Of a DNA stretch of 64,000 bases, positions 45,265 through 54,520 are shown in pieces. Both the position numbers and the translations under genes were made by a program. Under the pieces are notes generated by a model, which did not search any database, was not told where the DNA came from, and was given only the letters and a program-made list of their open reading frames with translations. The first letter of the stretch is position 1; every line of letters starts with the position of its first letter. The stretch is taken from contig JAGALX010000008.1 of assembly GCA_017625035.1 (NCBI GenBank), forward strand, positions 16,105-80,104, written 5' to 3'. Origin of the DNA: Clostridia bacterium. GTDB taxonomy: Bacteria > Bacillota > Clostridia > TANB77 > CAG-508.

Positions 45265-45747
45265 ATGGAAGAAATATATAAAGAGTATTCTAAAATAGTA
45301 TTTTGTTATCTACTATCCCTTACTAATAATACTGAGATTGCAGAAGATTTAACACAAAGTACATTCTATAGTGCCGTAAAAAATATAAATAAGTTTAGAA
45401 ATGAATCAAGTTTAAAGACTTGGTTGTGTAAAATCGCAAAAAATAAATGGTTGGATTATTATAAAAAAACAAAAAGGTGTAATGAAACTAATATTGATGA
45501 AGTAAATAACAAATTCCTTATAGAAAAATCTTTTGAAGATGATTATGCAGATAGAGAAGAAATATTAAACTTATATAAAAAAATACATAAGTTAGATGAG
45601 AAAAGTAAAGAAGTTATTTATTTAAGAATACGAGGAGAACTAAAATTTAAAGAAATAGGTCTTATAATGGGCAAATCAGAAGAATGGGTAAGAATTACTT
45701 TTTATCGAGCAAAAATAAAATTAAAGGAGGATTTTAATAATGGATAA
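45265..45747 (+). CDS. ECF-type RNA polymerase sigma factor
   Basis: 160 residues. Region 2 (VFCYLLSLTNNTEIAEDLTQSTFYSAVKNINKFRNESSLKTWLCKIAKNKWLDYYKK) and region 4 (LDEKSKEVIYLRIRGELKFKEIGLIMGKSEEWVRITFYRAKIKLK) are both complete. AAAGGAGGAAAA precedes the ATG. Its stop overlaps the anti-sigma gene by 8 bases, giving a standard sigma/anti-sigma pair. Confidence 0.93.
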   Translation: MEEIYKEYSKIVFCYLLSLTNNTEIAEDLTQSTFYSAVKNINKFRNESSLKTWLCKIAKNKWLDYYKKTKRCNETNIDEVNNKFLIEKSFEDDYADREEILNLYKKIHKLDEKSKEVIYLRIRGELKFKEIGLIMGKSEEWVRITFYRAKIKLKEDFNNG

Positions 45748-46723
45748 AAATAAGGAATGTTATATTGTTAAAGATTTAGCACCTGCATATATGGATGATA
45801 TGGTAAGTATTCAAAGCAAAGATTTTATTGATAAACATCTAGTTGATTGCAAAGATTGTAAAGAATATTATAATAATATGAATTCCAATATATTTGACGA
45901 AATTGATAAAGAGCAAATAAATGATTCAGTTGAGTTTAATCATTTAAAGAAGATAAGAAATCATATAAACTTTTTAAAAATTGGTATAACAATTATTATA
46001 TTAATGATTATATTTTTTATTGTTGGTATTATTATAAAATATAATTATACTAACAATGTAATTGAGATGAGCTATAATAAAATTGAAGAACTTCAAAATT
46101 TAGATAACTATATATTGATTCAAAAGACTACATATAAAGATTTAGAAGAAAAAACTACTTTTGAAGATAATACAAGTTATTATTATAAAGACGGAAAATA
46201 CAAGATTGTATCAGCAGGAAATATCATAAATGAAGATAATAGTATAAATAAATTGGAAACTAGCATTACATATTTAGAAGATTATAGCTTTAATAAAGTT
46301 TGTGTATATGAAGATTTAAAACAGATCGACTATTATAAGCAAGACTTCATTGAAATCGAAAAAGGAAAAGTATTTGAAATGTTTTCTGAGATAATCAATT
46401 ATAAGAAAACATATACAAAATTTAATAAGTTAGGGTTATCAATCAAAGAGAAAAAAATGAATGGAATTAAGTGTTATGTTATACGAACAGATACAGATAA
46501 CTCATATAAAGAAATATGGATAGATAAGGATACTCTTATCACTATTAAAGTAATTGAAGAAGCATATAATAAATTTTATAGAGAGGTTGACTATAATTTA
46601 CTAGAAAATAATGTTACAGAAGATGATGTAGATAATTCTATATTAAATGCAGATAGATATAAAGACTATACTGTAAATACTATTGATAATGCAATACAAG
46701 AAAAAAGTATTGTGAGTTATTAG
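45740..46723 (+). CDS. Membrane anti-sigma factor with zinc-binding motif
   Basis: 327 residues. An N-terminal cytoplasmic anti-sigma domain with HLVDCKDC (H-x3-C-x2-C), a single membrane helix at ~78-100 (IGITIIILMIIFFIVGIIIKY), and an extracellular sensor domain of ~225 residues. It should hold the sigma factor at the membrane until an outside signal arrives. Signal and protease are unknown. Confidence 0.85.
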   Translation: MDKNKECYIVKDLAPAYMDDMVSIQSKDFIDKHLVDCKDCKEYYNNMNSNIFDEIDKEQINDSVEFNHLKKIRNHINFLKIGITIIILMIIFFIVGIIIKYNYTNNVIEMSYNKIEELQNLDNYILIQKTTYKDLEEKTTFEDNTSYYYKDGKYKIVSAGNIINEDNSINKLETSITYLEDYSFNKVCVYEDLKQIDYYKQDFIEIEKGKVFEMFSEIINYKKTYTKFNKLGLSIKEKKMNGIKCYVIRTDTDNSYKEIWIDKDTLITIKVIEEAYNKFYREVDYNLLENNVTEDDVDNSILNADRYKDYTVNTIDNAIQEKSIVSY

Positions 46724-46728
46724 AGAAA

Positions 46729-47358
46729 ATGAGCCTTAAAATTGTTATAGCAGACAATTGTATTAAAAACATAAAATTTATAATGAATAGAATTATCAAT
46801 AATGTAGAAGAGATAAATATAAAATCTTATATTGCAACAACAGAAGAAGAAGTACTAAAAACAGTGTCAGAAAACGAAATAAATGCTATATTAGTTAATC
46901 CAAAATCTATAGACACTACTAATATAAAAGAAATAGATGTAATTACAATAGAAGAAAGTATAAATGAGAAACAGATAATGGATAATCTAATTAGCATTAA
47001 TGAGAGATTAATTAATGGAGCAGATATTAAAAATATTAATAAGAAAGTTATTTTTGAATTATCAAATTTAGGATATAATTTTAAATTGAAAGGTACGCAA
47101 TATATAGTTGAGACAATAATGTATATTTATAAAAGTCAAAGTGTGGAATTACTTGAAAATTTAGAAGAAAATGTATATAAAGTTATTGCAATAAAAAACA
47201 ACAAAAGTTTAAATAATATAAAAACTAATATTATAAAATCAACGAAATTTGTGGATACATATCAAAATAAAAATATATTATATAAGTATTTTTCATTAGA
47301 TATAAAGATTACGCCCAAATTGGTTATATCAACTATATTAAATAAAATAATATTATAG
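46729..47358 (+). CDS. Degenerate Spo0A-like protein
   Basis: 209 residues. The first ~100 residues look like a receiver domain (LKIVIADNCIKNIKFIMNRI, INAILVNPKS) but lack a clear phosphoacceptor Asp/Lys set. The C-terminal ~105 residues (VIFELSNLGYNFKLKGTQYIVETIMYIYKSQ, LENVYKVIAIKNNKSLNNIKTNIIKSTKFV) follow the Spo0A effector-domain pattern. It is the third gene of the sigma/anti-sigma set. Possibly a phosphorylation-independent or decoy Spo0A-type regulator. Confidence 0.65.
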   Translation: MSLKIVIADNCIKNIKFIMNRIINNVEEINIKSYIATTEEEVLKTVSENEINAILVNPKSIDTTNIKEIDVITIEESINEKQIMDNLISINERLINGADIKNINKKVIFELSNLGYNFKLKGTQYIVETIMYIYKSQSVELLENLEENVYKVIAIKNNKSLNNIKTNIIKSTKFVDTYQNKNILYKYFSLDIKITPKLVISTILNKIIL

Positions 47359-47539
47359 AAAAATTAATATTAAGAAAAGGAAGTAACATTTCTTTTTTGT
47401 TATAATAAATTATTTGAAAAAATTATAAACTTTTTATTATCAATTAAATTTTATAAAAAGATAGATTAAAAATTTTAGTTATTTAGTAATTTGAAGTATT
47501 TTAGAAGAAGATATTTCAAAAGTAAAAACATAATAAAAA

Positions 47540-47584
47540 AGATTAGAAGTTTAATTTAGATTCATGAACTTCTAATCTTTTTTT
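47540..47584. terminator. Bidirectional terminator
   Basis: AGATTAGAAGTT pairs with AACTTCTAATCT, with A and T runs outside. It separates the Spo0A-like gene from a minus-strand HTH gene. Confidence 0.8.
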
Positions 47585-47586
47585 AT

Positions 47587-47862
47587 TTAATCTATATCTT
47601 TATAAAAATCCCTTAGTAATTCATCGGAGCTTATATTTAAAATCTTAGCAATTGCTCCAAGTTCATAATCAATTACAGTTCTTTTTCCAATTTCTATTTC
47701 ATATATTGCATGTTCGGAAATATCAATACCTATATTCATCAATCTATCAGAAACATATTGCCTTGAATAATTAAGTGATTCTCTTTTTGATTGAATAATT
47801 TTGCCAACAATATTTAATCTACCATCTAATTTGTCATAGTATTTCCTAATATTCAAATGCAA
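47587..47862 (-). CDS. XRE-family HTH regulator (copy 1)
   Basis: 91 residues with a Cro/CI-type helix-turn-helix (GKIIQSKRESLNYSRQYVSDRLMNIGIDISEHAIYEIEIGKRTV, then ELGAIAKILNISSDELLRDF). It is a paralogue of the gene at 48425-48709. Each copy is followed by a divergent small gene, indicating tandem duplication. GGAGGTG precedes the start. Likely a repressor of its divergent neighbour or of ICE promoters. Confidence 0.82.
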   Translation of the reverse strand: MHLNIRKYYDKLDGRLNIVGKIIQSKRESLNYSRQYVSDRLMNIGIDISEHAIYEIEIGKRTVIDYELGAIAKILNISSDELLRDFYKDID

Positions 47863-48074
47863 TTCACCTCCAATATACTAATTTCTAAATAATAGCTTGA
47901 TTTTAACATTATTATTTGATACAATTTGTGGGCAGACAAACAAAAAAGCTGTTTGTAAAAATAGAACACATTATTATTAATGTGTTCTAAAATAAAAGTA
48001 CTATAATATTAATGACTAAATAAAATGGAAAAATGTTTCATAAAGTAGTATTAGTTTTTTAGGAGGGGATAAGA

Positions 48075-48386
48075 GCGGAAAAAAATGATGAGATTCTAAT
48101 ATTAGAAGAAATAAGGTGTTGTTTAGATGAGAGCAATTGGAAACAAAAAATACAGAGTATTATTAAACCATACAAGCACATTTTATATACACTAAAAATG
48201 TTAGAAGATTTGACTTGTAGGAATGATTTGCTATTGAGCAAAAGATTAATTGATAGAGAGCTTGATAATATAAATGGAATGACAGAGCAAAAATGTATTA
48301 AACGAAAGTTAAGGGCTGATTATTGTAATTTCTGTGATAATTTATTTTGCAATTTTAATAATAATGAAAAATTGAATAATAAATAA
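48075..48386 (+). CDS. Small hypothetical protein without a canonical start
   Basis: The frame is open from about 48069 to 48386 (~103 residues: EKNDEILILEEIRCCLDESNWKQKIQSIIKPYKHILYTLKML, then RNDLLLSKRLIDRELDNINGM and a Cys-containing tail). AGGAGG is at 48061-48066, but the in-frame codons at usable spacing are ATA (48069) or GCG (48075), not ATG/GTG/TTG. The first ATG in frame is 48198. A degraded copy lies at 48780-49110. Either a non-AUG start is used or the gene is decaying. Confidence 0.45.
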   Translation, partial: AEKNDEILILEEIRCCLDESNWKQKIQSIIKPYKHILYTLKMLEDLTCRNDLLLSKRLIDRELDNINGMTEQKCIKRKLRADYCNFCDNLFCNFNNNEKLNNK

Positions 48387-48387
48387 A

Positions 48388-48422
48388 AAAGATTAGATTT
48401 TACTTTTCAGTAAAGCTCTAAT
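48388..48422. terminator. Bidirectional terminator-like hairpin
   Basis: AAGATTAGA and TCTAATC arms surround ACTTT/AGTAAA, between convergent genes. Confidence 0.55.
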
Positions 48423-48424
48423 CA

Positions 48425-48709
48425 TTATTTTAAATTTTTTATAAAATCTTTTAGCATTTCTTCCATTGAGATGTCAAAAACTTTGCAAAGTGCATAAAAT
48501 TCATATTCTTTTACAACTCGTTTTCCTTTTTCAATATTATCTATAGAAGATTTGGGAATATCAAAGCCAAGAAACATTAGTTGATCTGAAAGCTGAGTTA
48601 ATGACCAACCATGTTCTAATCTAATTTTTTTGATTTTAGTACCAATTACATTTAATTTTCCATTATATTTTATAATTTTATTCATATTTATATTCGTTCC
48701 TTTTTTCAT
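48425..48709 (-). CDS. XRE-family HTH regulator (copy 2)
   Basis: 94 residues. The helix-turn-helix GTKIKKIRLEHGWSLTQLSDQLMFLGFDIPKSSIDNIEKGKRVV, followed by YALCKVFDISMEEMLKDFIK, parallels copy 1, including the GKR-V turn and C-terminal end. The ATG at 48685 (MNKIIKYNGKLNVIG) is an alternative start that aligns better with copy 1. Confidence 0.8.
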   Translation of the reverse strand: MKKGTNINMNKIIKYNGKLNVIGTKIKKIRLEHGWSLTQLSDQLMFLGFDIPKSSIDNIEKGKRVVKEYEFYALCKVFDISMEEMLKDFIKNLK

Positions 48710-48779
48710 TTTATTTATTTGGTTGATTCTATATCAAAAATATGCTATTATCGTTTTACTGGTAATACAAAAAGAAATA

Positions 48780-49110
48780 TGAGTTTATATTGGAAAGCAT
48801 TGAGAAGATAATTATAGTAGAAAAAGTCAGCAAAACCATAGAGTCAAAAGATTGAACAGCAATACTAAAGAAACAAAAAAATACAGAAGAATTACTAAAA
48901 TTATAAATAAGATTAGATAGTTGTATTAAAAGAAACGATTTTTTGTTGAGCAAAAGATTAATTGATAAAGAGCTAGAAAATATAAAGAGAATTACAAATT
49001 GAAAGTGCATGAAACAAAAAATAGAGAAGTTTATTGCAACTTTTTTGATAACTTATATTGTAATTTTAATAATAATGAAAATGGGGATAAAATAATAGAA
49101 AATGATATTT
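48780..49110 (+). pseudogene. Decayed copy of the 48075-48386 gene
   Basis: Broken by several stops, but the segment at 48930-49080 (KRNDFLLSKRLIDKELENIKRI; then EVYCNFFDNLYCNFNNNE) mirrors the intact copy (RNDLLLSKRLIDRELDNI; YCNFCDNLFCNFNNNE). It shows that the HTH-plus-small-gene unit was duplicated in tandem and this copy lost function. It contains no CGG in the matching segment, so ordinary decay in this genome does not produce the CGG pattern. Confidence 0.6.
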
Positions 49111-49127
49111 AGAAATGGAGAAAAAGT

Positions 49128-49487
49128 ATGAAGTTTGATTGTATTGATGCGATGTTGAAAATAATAGGAAGAAATAAATTTAAAGAAATGGCTGATTTGA
49201 TAAAGGGAGATAATAAAACACTAATAGAGGACAAAATAATAGATAAATATTGTGAAATCATATTTGTCATAGGTGTGTCTAAAGCATTTAGATATGATTG
49301 CTTATCAGATAAAATTAAAACAAAATTGCGAGAATTGGATTATATAGAGAATATAATGAAAACTTATAAAGAATATATAAATGAAGTTATAAAATTTTGT
49401 GTTGAACAACATGATAAACACTCTAAAGAGCATTTATATACAGAATTAGATGAATTTGTAGAACCTTGTGAATTAAGGATAGAATAG
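49128..49487 (+). CDS. Hypothetical ICE protein
   Basis: 119 residues, helical and charged (IDAMLKIIGRNKFKEMADLIKGDNKTLIEDKII; YIENIMKTYKEYINEVIKFCVEQHDKHSKEHLYTEL). No family recognised. It lies between the HTH units and the transfer operon, just before promoter cassette 3. Confidence 0.55.
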   Translation: MKFDCIDAMLKIIGRNKFKEMADLIKGDNKTLIEDKIIDKYCEIIFVIGVSKAFRYDCLSDKIKTKLRELDYIENIMKTYKEYINEVIKFCVEQHDKHSKEHLYTELDEFVEPCELRIE

Positions 49488-49515
49488 TAAAGTCCTACTA
49501 TTGTATCTTTTTTCA

Positions 49516-49570
49516 TTTCAAAAACACTTCAAAATCACTTCATTGTTTTTGAAATTAAAGAAGTTATAAT
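49516..49570 (+). promoter_or_regulatory. Shared ICE promoter cassette, copy 3 (transfer operon)
   Basis: TTCAAAAACAC / TTCAAAATCAC / TTCATTG at exact 11-bp pitch, -35 TTGTTT (49543-49548), a 16-base spacer, -10 TATAAT (49565-49570). Confidence 0.85.
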
Positions 49571-49590
49571 AATATTATAGAAAATTTTTA

Positions 49591-49629
49591 GAGAAGGTTA
49601 TTAAGTAAAAAGGCCTTCTCTTATTTTAT
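49591..49629 (+). terminator. Leader terminator/attenuator before the transfer operon
   Basis: GAGAAGG (49591-49597) pairs with CCTTCTC (49614-49620), followed by TTATTTTAT. Confidence 0.75.
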
Positions 49630-49649
49630 TTATGAAGGAGGATTTTAGC

Positions 49650-50015
49650 ATGAAGATTAAAGAAAAAGTTAAGAAAATGGGATTAGGAGTTTATTCAGCA
49701 ATAGCTCTAGCTTTAATCAAATCAAATTCTGTTTTTGCAGAAATTGTGTCGATTGATTCAAATGGTGGAAAAATAAGAGAATCAGCTGTTGGAAAAGGTA
49801 TATTTGATATGGCACAAGATATGTCAGGAACTCTTAGATGGTTAATTCCTGTTGTATCAATTCCATTTATATTGTGGTTTCTGTTCAAAATGTTTTCAGG
49901 TGAAGAGCAAGAGCAACCTCGTTACAAAAAGAAACTAATAACAACCCTAATAATAGTTATGGCTTCGACTCTAGTAACAGTAATTGTTAATTTAATAATG
50001 GGATATTTTAGTTAA
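49650..50015 (+). CDS. VirB2/pilin-like small membrane protein
   Basis: 121 residues: an N-terminal signal-like helix (GVYSAIALALIKSNSVFAEI) and two more hydrophobic helices (WLIPVVSIPFILWFLFKMF; LITTLIIVMASTLVTVIVNLI), the usual topology of Firmicute T4SS VirB2-like proteins. The ATG at 49650 follows GAAGGAGG. First gene of the type IV secretion operon. Confidence 0.65.
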   Translation: MKIKEKVKKMGLGVYSAIALALIKSNSVFAEIVSIDSNGGKIRESAVGKGIFDMAQDMSGTLRWLIPVVSIPFILWFLFKMFSGEEQEQPRYKKKLITTLIIVMASTLVTVIVNLIMGYFS

Positions 50016-50038
50016 ATTTATAAAATGGAGGAAGGCGT

Positions 50039-50890
50039 ATGACCAAAGAAATCGTGAAATTATTATCTGACTTTATCGGAGCTTCAGCCAATACTATTGA
50101 TTCGTTTTTAAAAGCTCTATATTATTTTGCATTTTATATTGAAAAACAATTTAGAGATATAAATGTAAATTGGAATAGTGTTTATAAGGTTATATATGAA
50201 TATGCAATTATTATGTTAGTGATTGTTTTTATTAAGAAAATGATAGAAACATATTTTTTGTGGAAATCAGGAGAGGATGACGTTTCTCCAGTTCATGTTG
50301 TTTTAGGGCTCTTTGAAGCAATTACTATAATGCTTTGTTTTGGATATTTTTACACTTGTGGAGTTCAAATTGGTGGAAATATTTTTGAAAGCATAAAAAA
50401 TGCAATGATGGAAACTTCAAGCTTTTCAGTAAATGATTTAGCAAATTGGTGTAATAGTGGTATTTTTTCAGCAATAGTATGTCTAATCTTAGTTATAGAA
50501 TTTTTAATTTTAATTTGGCAATTAATCAGAAGAGGAATAGAGCTTTTAATTTTAAGATTGATTGTTCCATTTACAGCTATTGGATTGCTTTCAAGTAACG
50601 GTGGAGCTTTTTCAATTGTTATAAAAAAATTTCTTCAAAATATTTGCACCATTATTGTTCAATTATTATTGCTAATTTTAGCTATGACACTTGCCTCAAA
50701 GAATCATTTAATTTATGCAATAGCAGTTTGTTTAGTATGTAATCAAACACCTCAATTTTTACAGGAATTTATAGCACCAGCAAAAGGGTTCGGTGTTGGT
50801 CAAAAAGTTAATAGAGCTATTGATACAGTTCATGACGGTTTAGGAGCTATTGGTACTTGGAAATCGTTAAAGTCTAATAAAACAAAATAG
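50039..50890 (+). CDS. TrbL/VirB6-like channel protein
   Basis: 283 residues with about six membrane helices. A conserved central region (RRGIELLILRLIVPFTAIGLLSSNGGAFSIVIKKFLQNICTIIVQLLLLILAMTLA) and the tail FIAPAKGFGVGQK match the TrbL/VirB6-like membrane core of ICE transfer systems. Part of the inner-membrane channel. Intact; no CGG in frame. Confidence 0.75.
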   Translation: MTKEIVKLLSDFIGASANTIDSFLKALYYFAFYIEKQFRDINVNWNSVYKVIYEYAIIMLVIVFIKKMIETYFLWKSGEDDVSPVHVVLGLFEAITIMLCFGYFYTCGVQIGGNIFESIKNAMMETSSFSVNDLANWCNSGIFSAIVCLILVIEFLILIWQLIRRGIELLILRLIVPFTAIGLLSSNGGAFSIVIKKFLQNICTIIVQLLLLILAMTLASKNHLIYAIAVCLVCNQTPQFLQEFIAPAKGFGVGQKVNRAIDTVHDGLGAIGTWKSLKSNKTK

Positions 50891-50908
50891 GAAGAGGGGT
50901 AGTAAGTT

Positions 50909-51658
50909 ATGGAATCTAGCAATTTACAAGCTGTACTTGATTTTATATATGTTTTTGGAATAATTGCGTGTGTAATGTCAATTTTGATAGCTTTATTTAA
51001 AGGTTTAGTAGATACTGATGAAATGCCTGTATATCTGAAGAAAATAAAAAAGTCTTTGATTGCATTGGTTTTAGTTATAACTATATCAACAACGGTATCT
51101 GTTACACAGAATTATTTTTTTAGTAATGGGGTTTCATATAGTGATGATACATATTTTGGAATTGGAAAACTTCCTGAGAATACAGGTCTTGAATATATTG
51201 ATGATAATACATCTCTAAATGATAATGACAAAGAAGGAAGGGAAGTTGTAATTATTGATGGTGAAAAATATGTTGTTACAAGTAGAGATAAAGAGCTTTA
51301 TGGTAAAAAACAAGATAATGGTTGGTCTTTTGCTGATATGTATGTTTATGGTTATGAAGATATGAAGGTTAGAGTAGACGCTTTGAAGTATTTTAATGAT
51401 TGTCAGGGATTTTCAAGTGGTAGTGACCTAACAACTAAAGTTCAATTATATCGTGTACATAAAGAGGCTTATGATAGTTATTCAGGTGTTGATGATAAAG
51501 GAAAAAACGGTAAAAAAATATCTGAATATTTATCTGTAAAAGATCTTGATTCATCAACAAGATTTTCTAAAAATACTGGTTATATAATAAATTGGCACTC
51601 TTATGATGAAGTAAAAAGAGATGTTGAAAGTGGCGATTGCTATGTACCAGGGGTATAA
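50909..51658 (+). CDS. Transfer-operon membrane protein with extracellular domain
   Basis: 249 residues. Two N-terminal helices (VLDFIYVFGIIACVMSILIALF; SLIALVLVITISTTVSVTQNYFF) are followed by ~180 soluble residues (YIDDNTSLNDNDKEGREVVIIDGEKYVV...). Not recognised. It is conserved by position between the TrbL-like and PrgI genes, so probably an accessory T4SS component. Confidence 0.6.
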   Translation: MESSNLQAVLDFIYVFGIIACVMSILIALFKGLVDTDEMPVYLKKIKKSLIALVLVITISTTVSVTQNYFFSNGVSYSDDTYFGIGKLPENTGLEYIDDNTSLNDNDKEGREVVIIDGEKYVVTSRDKELYGKKQDNGWSFADMYVYGYEDMKVRVDALKYFNDCQGFSSGSDLTTKVQLYRVHKEAYDSYSGVDDKGKNGKKISEYLSVKDLDSSTRFSKNTGYIINWHSYDEVKRDVESGDCYVPGV

Positions 51659-51668
51659 AGGAGGTTTT

Positions 51669-52025
51669 ATGGAAGGACAAGTTGATTTTTATATTCCTAA
51701 AAATGTAAGTATTCGCTTTGAATTGATTAAGGGAATTGGAATTAGAGAGCTTATATATACTGGGATTTCAAGTATTATTGGAGTAATTGTAGGAATTATA
51801 TTAAATGGTATTACAAATAACTTCTTTACTTCAGCAGGAATAGTTGCAATTTTAGGTGGTGGAACATTTGTATTAAATATTAAAGATAATAATAATCAAA
51901 GTGTTATTTCAATGATTAAGGCTATTACAAGATTTTATTCATTGCAGAAATTTTATAAGTATGATGTAAAAGAATGTATAGAAATTCAGTCAATTATGGA
52001 TAAAGAGAGCTTTTATAATAATTAA
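51669..52025 (+). CDS. prgI: PrgI-family T4SS protein
   Basis: 118 residues. The N-terminus VDFYIPKNVSIRFELIKGIGIRELI and the two-helix core (YTGISSIIGVIVGIILNGI; TSAGIVAILGGGTFVL) match PrgI, a VirB3-like partner of VirB4 in Gram-positive conjugation. GGAGG precedes the ATG. Overlaps neither neighbour. Confidence 0.8.
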   Translation: MEGQVDFYIPKNVSIRFELIKGIGIRELIYTGISSIIGVIVGIILNGITNNFFTSAGIVAILGGGTFVLNIKDNNNQSVISMIKAITRFYSLQKFYKYDVKECIEIQSIMDKESFYNN

Positions 52026-52050
52026 TATCAGGTAAAGAGAGGTAAAGTAT

Positions 52051-52671
52051 ATGAATTTAAAAAAAGTAAAAAGTGATAAAAAGCCAATTTCAATTACTGT
52101 AAATGAGTTTTTGAAGATAAAAGATATTAGAGGAGACTTTTTATATACAACAGATAATTTCATTGTTACATATATACAGGTTTTCCCTGAGAATACAAGA
52201 CTAAAAACTCAAAAAGAGCAAGGTTTTATTGCTTTAAATTTAGCAAGGGAGCTTTCAATGGAAACAGAAAGCTTTGGATTATTTTTAACAAATAGACCTG
52301 TAGATGTAAGTAAAATGACAGATTATCAAGCAGAATTAATGATGAAGGAAACTGATACGCAAATTCAGGCACTTCTTCAAAAAAGAATAGAAGGTTTAAA
52401 TACACTTTCTAATACTGGTATAGCACTTGAAGAAGAAATTTATTTAAAAATATGGACTAGAGATAAAGAAGGAGCTGAAGATTTATTAAATACTAGAAAA
52501 AATAGGCTATCAGTAGAGCTTTTAAATGCAGGATTTAAAACGAAATTTTTAACAGAAAAAGAATTACAACAATTATGTGATAGTTTCACGAATCCGGAAA
52601 CAACAACAGAAGAATCACAGGATTACTATCATTTACGGAATAGAATAGACTATAAAAAGCAAGGAGGATAA
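52051..52671 (+). CDS. VirB4 N-terminal-domain-like protein
   Basis: 206 residues matching the N-terminal (CagE/TrbE-N-like) part of VirB4-type ATPases: ISITVNEFLKIKDIRGDFLYTTDNFIVTYIQVFP, then LARELSMETESFGLFLTNRP. In this operon the domain is encoded separately, just before the ATPase gene. Near the 3' end it contains CGG at 52636. Read straight, the protein ends HLRNRIDYKKQGG; with a +1 shift it would end HLGIE at 52648. Either end is compatible with the downstream ribosome site. Confidence 0.65.
   Translation: MNLKKVKSDKKPISITVNEFLKIKDIRGDFLYTTDNFIVTYIQVFPENTRLKTQKEQGFIALNLARELSMETESFGLFLTNRPVDVSKMTDYQAELMMKETDTQIQALLQKRIEGLNTLSNTGIALEEEIYLKIWTRDKEGAEDLLNTRKNRLSVELLNAGFKTKFLTEKELQQLCDSFTNPETTTEESQDYYHLRNRIDYKKQGG
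52636..52639 (+). other. In-frame CGG with ambiguous decoding
   Basis: TTA CGG AAT. A +1 shift to GGA would give a stop three codons later, only 8 codons before the zero-frame stop. The sequence cannot decide which is used. Confidence 0.4.
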
Positions 52672-52674
52672 GAA

Positions 52675-54497
52675 ATGAATAAAAAACAGATTGAGGCAAT
52701 GCCTATTAACGAGAAATTGCTAGAGCTTATAGCTCCACAGGGATTAAAAATAAGAAGAGATATTGTGGAAACTGGAGATAAAATTGCAAGAATCTATTTT
52801 ATATCTTCATATCCTGAAAAGCCTAATTTAGGTTGGATTTCAAGTTTGGCTAATATTAAACATACAGTTATTTCTATATATGTAAATCCTGTTGACCCAC
52901 AAACTTTTTTGGATGGATTAAAAAAAGGTACAAATTCAGATAAGAATATATATAACACAACTCGTGATGAGGTTGAAAAGATAAGGGCAGAGGCTAGGTA
53001 TAAAGCTTCTATACGAATTATAGAAGATATTGAAAATAATAATAATTCTTATGTATATGTTTCAATAGTGGCACAAGTTTCAGGCAACAATGAGGTTGAG
53101 TTAGAGGAAAATTGTAAGATATTTAAAAATAGAGTAGCTGTACTAGGTATGAGAGTTCGTAGTTTAGCTTTTATGATGGATAAGGCATATAGACAAGTTG
53201 CTCCATTTGGCCTACAGGATAAAGAAATATTTAGAATTTCAAAGCAAAATATGCAAGTTGGTACTCTAATGGCAGGACAACCATTTTCAGGATCTGGATT
53301 TGCAGATAAGACAGGCTATTATTTGGGCTCTGATGAATCAGGGAGAATGATTGCAGTTGATATATTTAATAAATCAGCAGATAGAACAAATAGTAATATG
53401 ACAATTGTTGGTCAATCAGGTGGAGGAAAGTCTTATGCTGTAAAAAAGATTATTCTTAATGAATATATTTCAGGTACAAAAATAGCAATTATAGACCCTG
53501 AGAAGGAGTACAAAGATATGTGCTTAAAGATTGAAAATTCAAGGTGGATTGATTGTTCAGGAGGTATTGGAGAAAACGTTGGAAGAATAAATCCACTTCA
53601 AGTTTTCAATTTGGCAACAGTTGATTTAGAAGAAGATAGAGAAACCAAAAAGTCAGCTTTAGCTTTGCACTTTCAAAATCTAGGAACTTTTTTTAGCCTA
53701 TATTTTAAAGACACTCTTTCAGTTAGATCTATTGCAATTTTAAACGAAGTTTTGGAGGAACTGTATAGAAAATTTAATATTACTTGGAAAACTGATATTA
53801 GTTTATTAAATAATGAGGATTTTCCTATTATGGAGGATTTATATAATTTACTTTTAAAAAAGCAAGATGAATCTGAAGATAATAGAAAAGAAGATTATGA
53901 GCAGTTATCATCAATTATTAGAGAATTAGCAATACGGAGCAGATTCACAAATTTTTAATGGTTACACTAGTATTAAAGATACCTCTAGATTTATGGTGCT
54001 AGATACTTCTAATATGGAAGGTAGTAAAGAAAATGTAAAAAGCTGTCAATATTTTAATATGCTTAGATTTTGTCAGAATTCAGCCTTTAAAGATAGAAAT
54101 GAAAGATTTATGGTTGTAGCAGATGAAAGTTATTTATTACTTGATCCAAAAGTTCCACAGGGAATGGAGTTTTTAAGAAACTTTAGTAAAAGAGCTAGAA
54201 AATATAATTGTTCATTAGTTGTTATAACACAAAGTATAATAGACTTTTTAGCAGAAAGCATAAAGCAATATGGACAAGCATTATTTGATAACTCAGCGTA
54301 CAAATTATTCTTTCGGAATGGATGGAAAAAATCTCCAACAAGCAAAAGCACTATGGGATTTTACAACAGAAGAAACTAATTTATTGTCTAACAAGGTTAG
54401 AGGGCAATGTCTACTTGTAGTAGGTTCTTCTCGTATGTTATGTAGAATAAAAGGACAGAATTGGGAAAAGCCATATTTGACTGGAGGAGGAAATTAA
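52675..54497 (+). CDS. virB4: VirB4/TraE-type conjugation ATPase, with two +1 shifts at CGG
   Basis: The combined product is ~606 residues. The first frame (420 codons) holds Walker A VGQSGGGKSYAVKK and IAIIDPEKEYKDM. CGG at 53935 shifts to GADSQIFNGYTSIKDTSRFMVLDTSNM. The second frame holds FMVVADESYLLLDP (Walker B region), RNFSKRARKYNCSLVVITQS and NSAYKLFF. CGG at 54314 shifts to GMDGKNLQQAKALWDFTTEETNLLS and ends SSRMLCRIKGQNW. Order and spacing match intact Firmicute VirB4 proteins. It powers pilus and channel assembly. Without shifting, only the 427-residue N-terminal part would be made. Confidence 0.85.
53935..53938 (+). other. CGG +1 recoding site (VirB4 site 1)
   Basis: In-frame ATA CGG; the frame resumes at GGA giving LAIGADSQIF. 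The zero frame stops at 53958. Confidence 0.85.
54314..54317 (+). other. CGG +1 recoding site (VirB4 site 2)
   Basis: In-frame TTT CGG; the frame resumes at GGA giving KLFFGMDGKNL, the family text. The zero frame stops at 54379. Confidence 0.88.
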
Positions 54498-54520
54498 TAT
54501 TTATTGAAGGGGTTGATATA

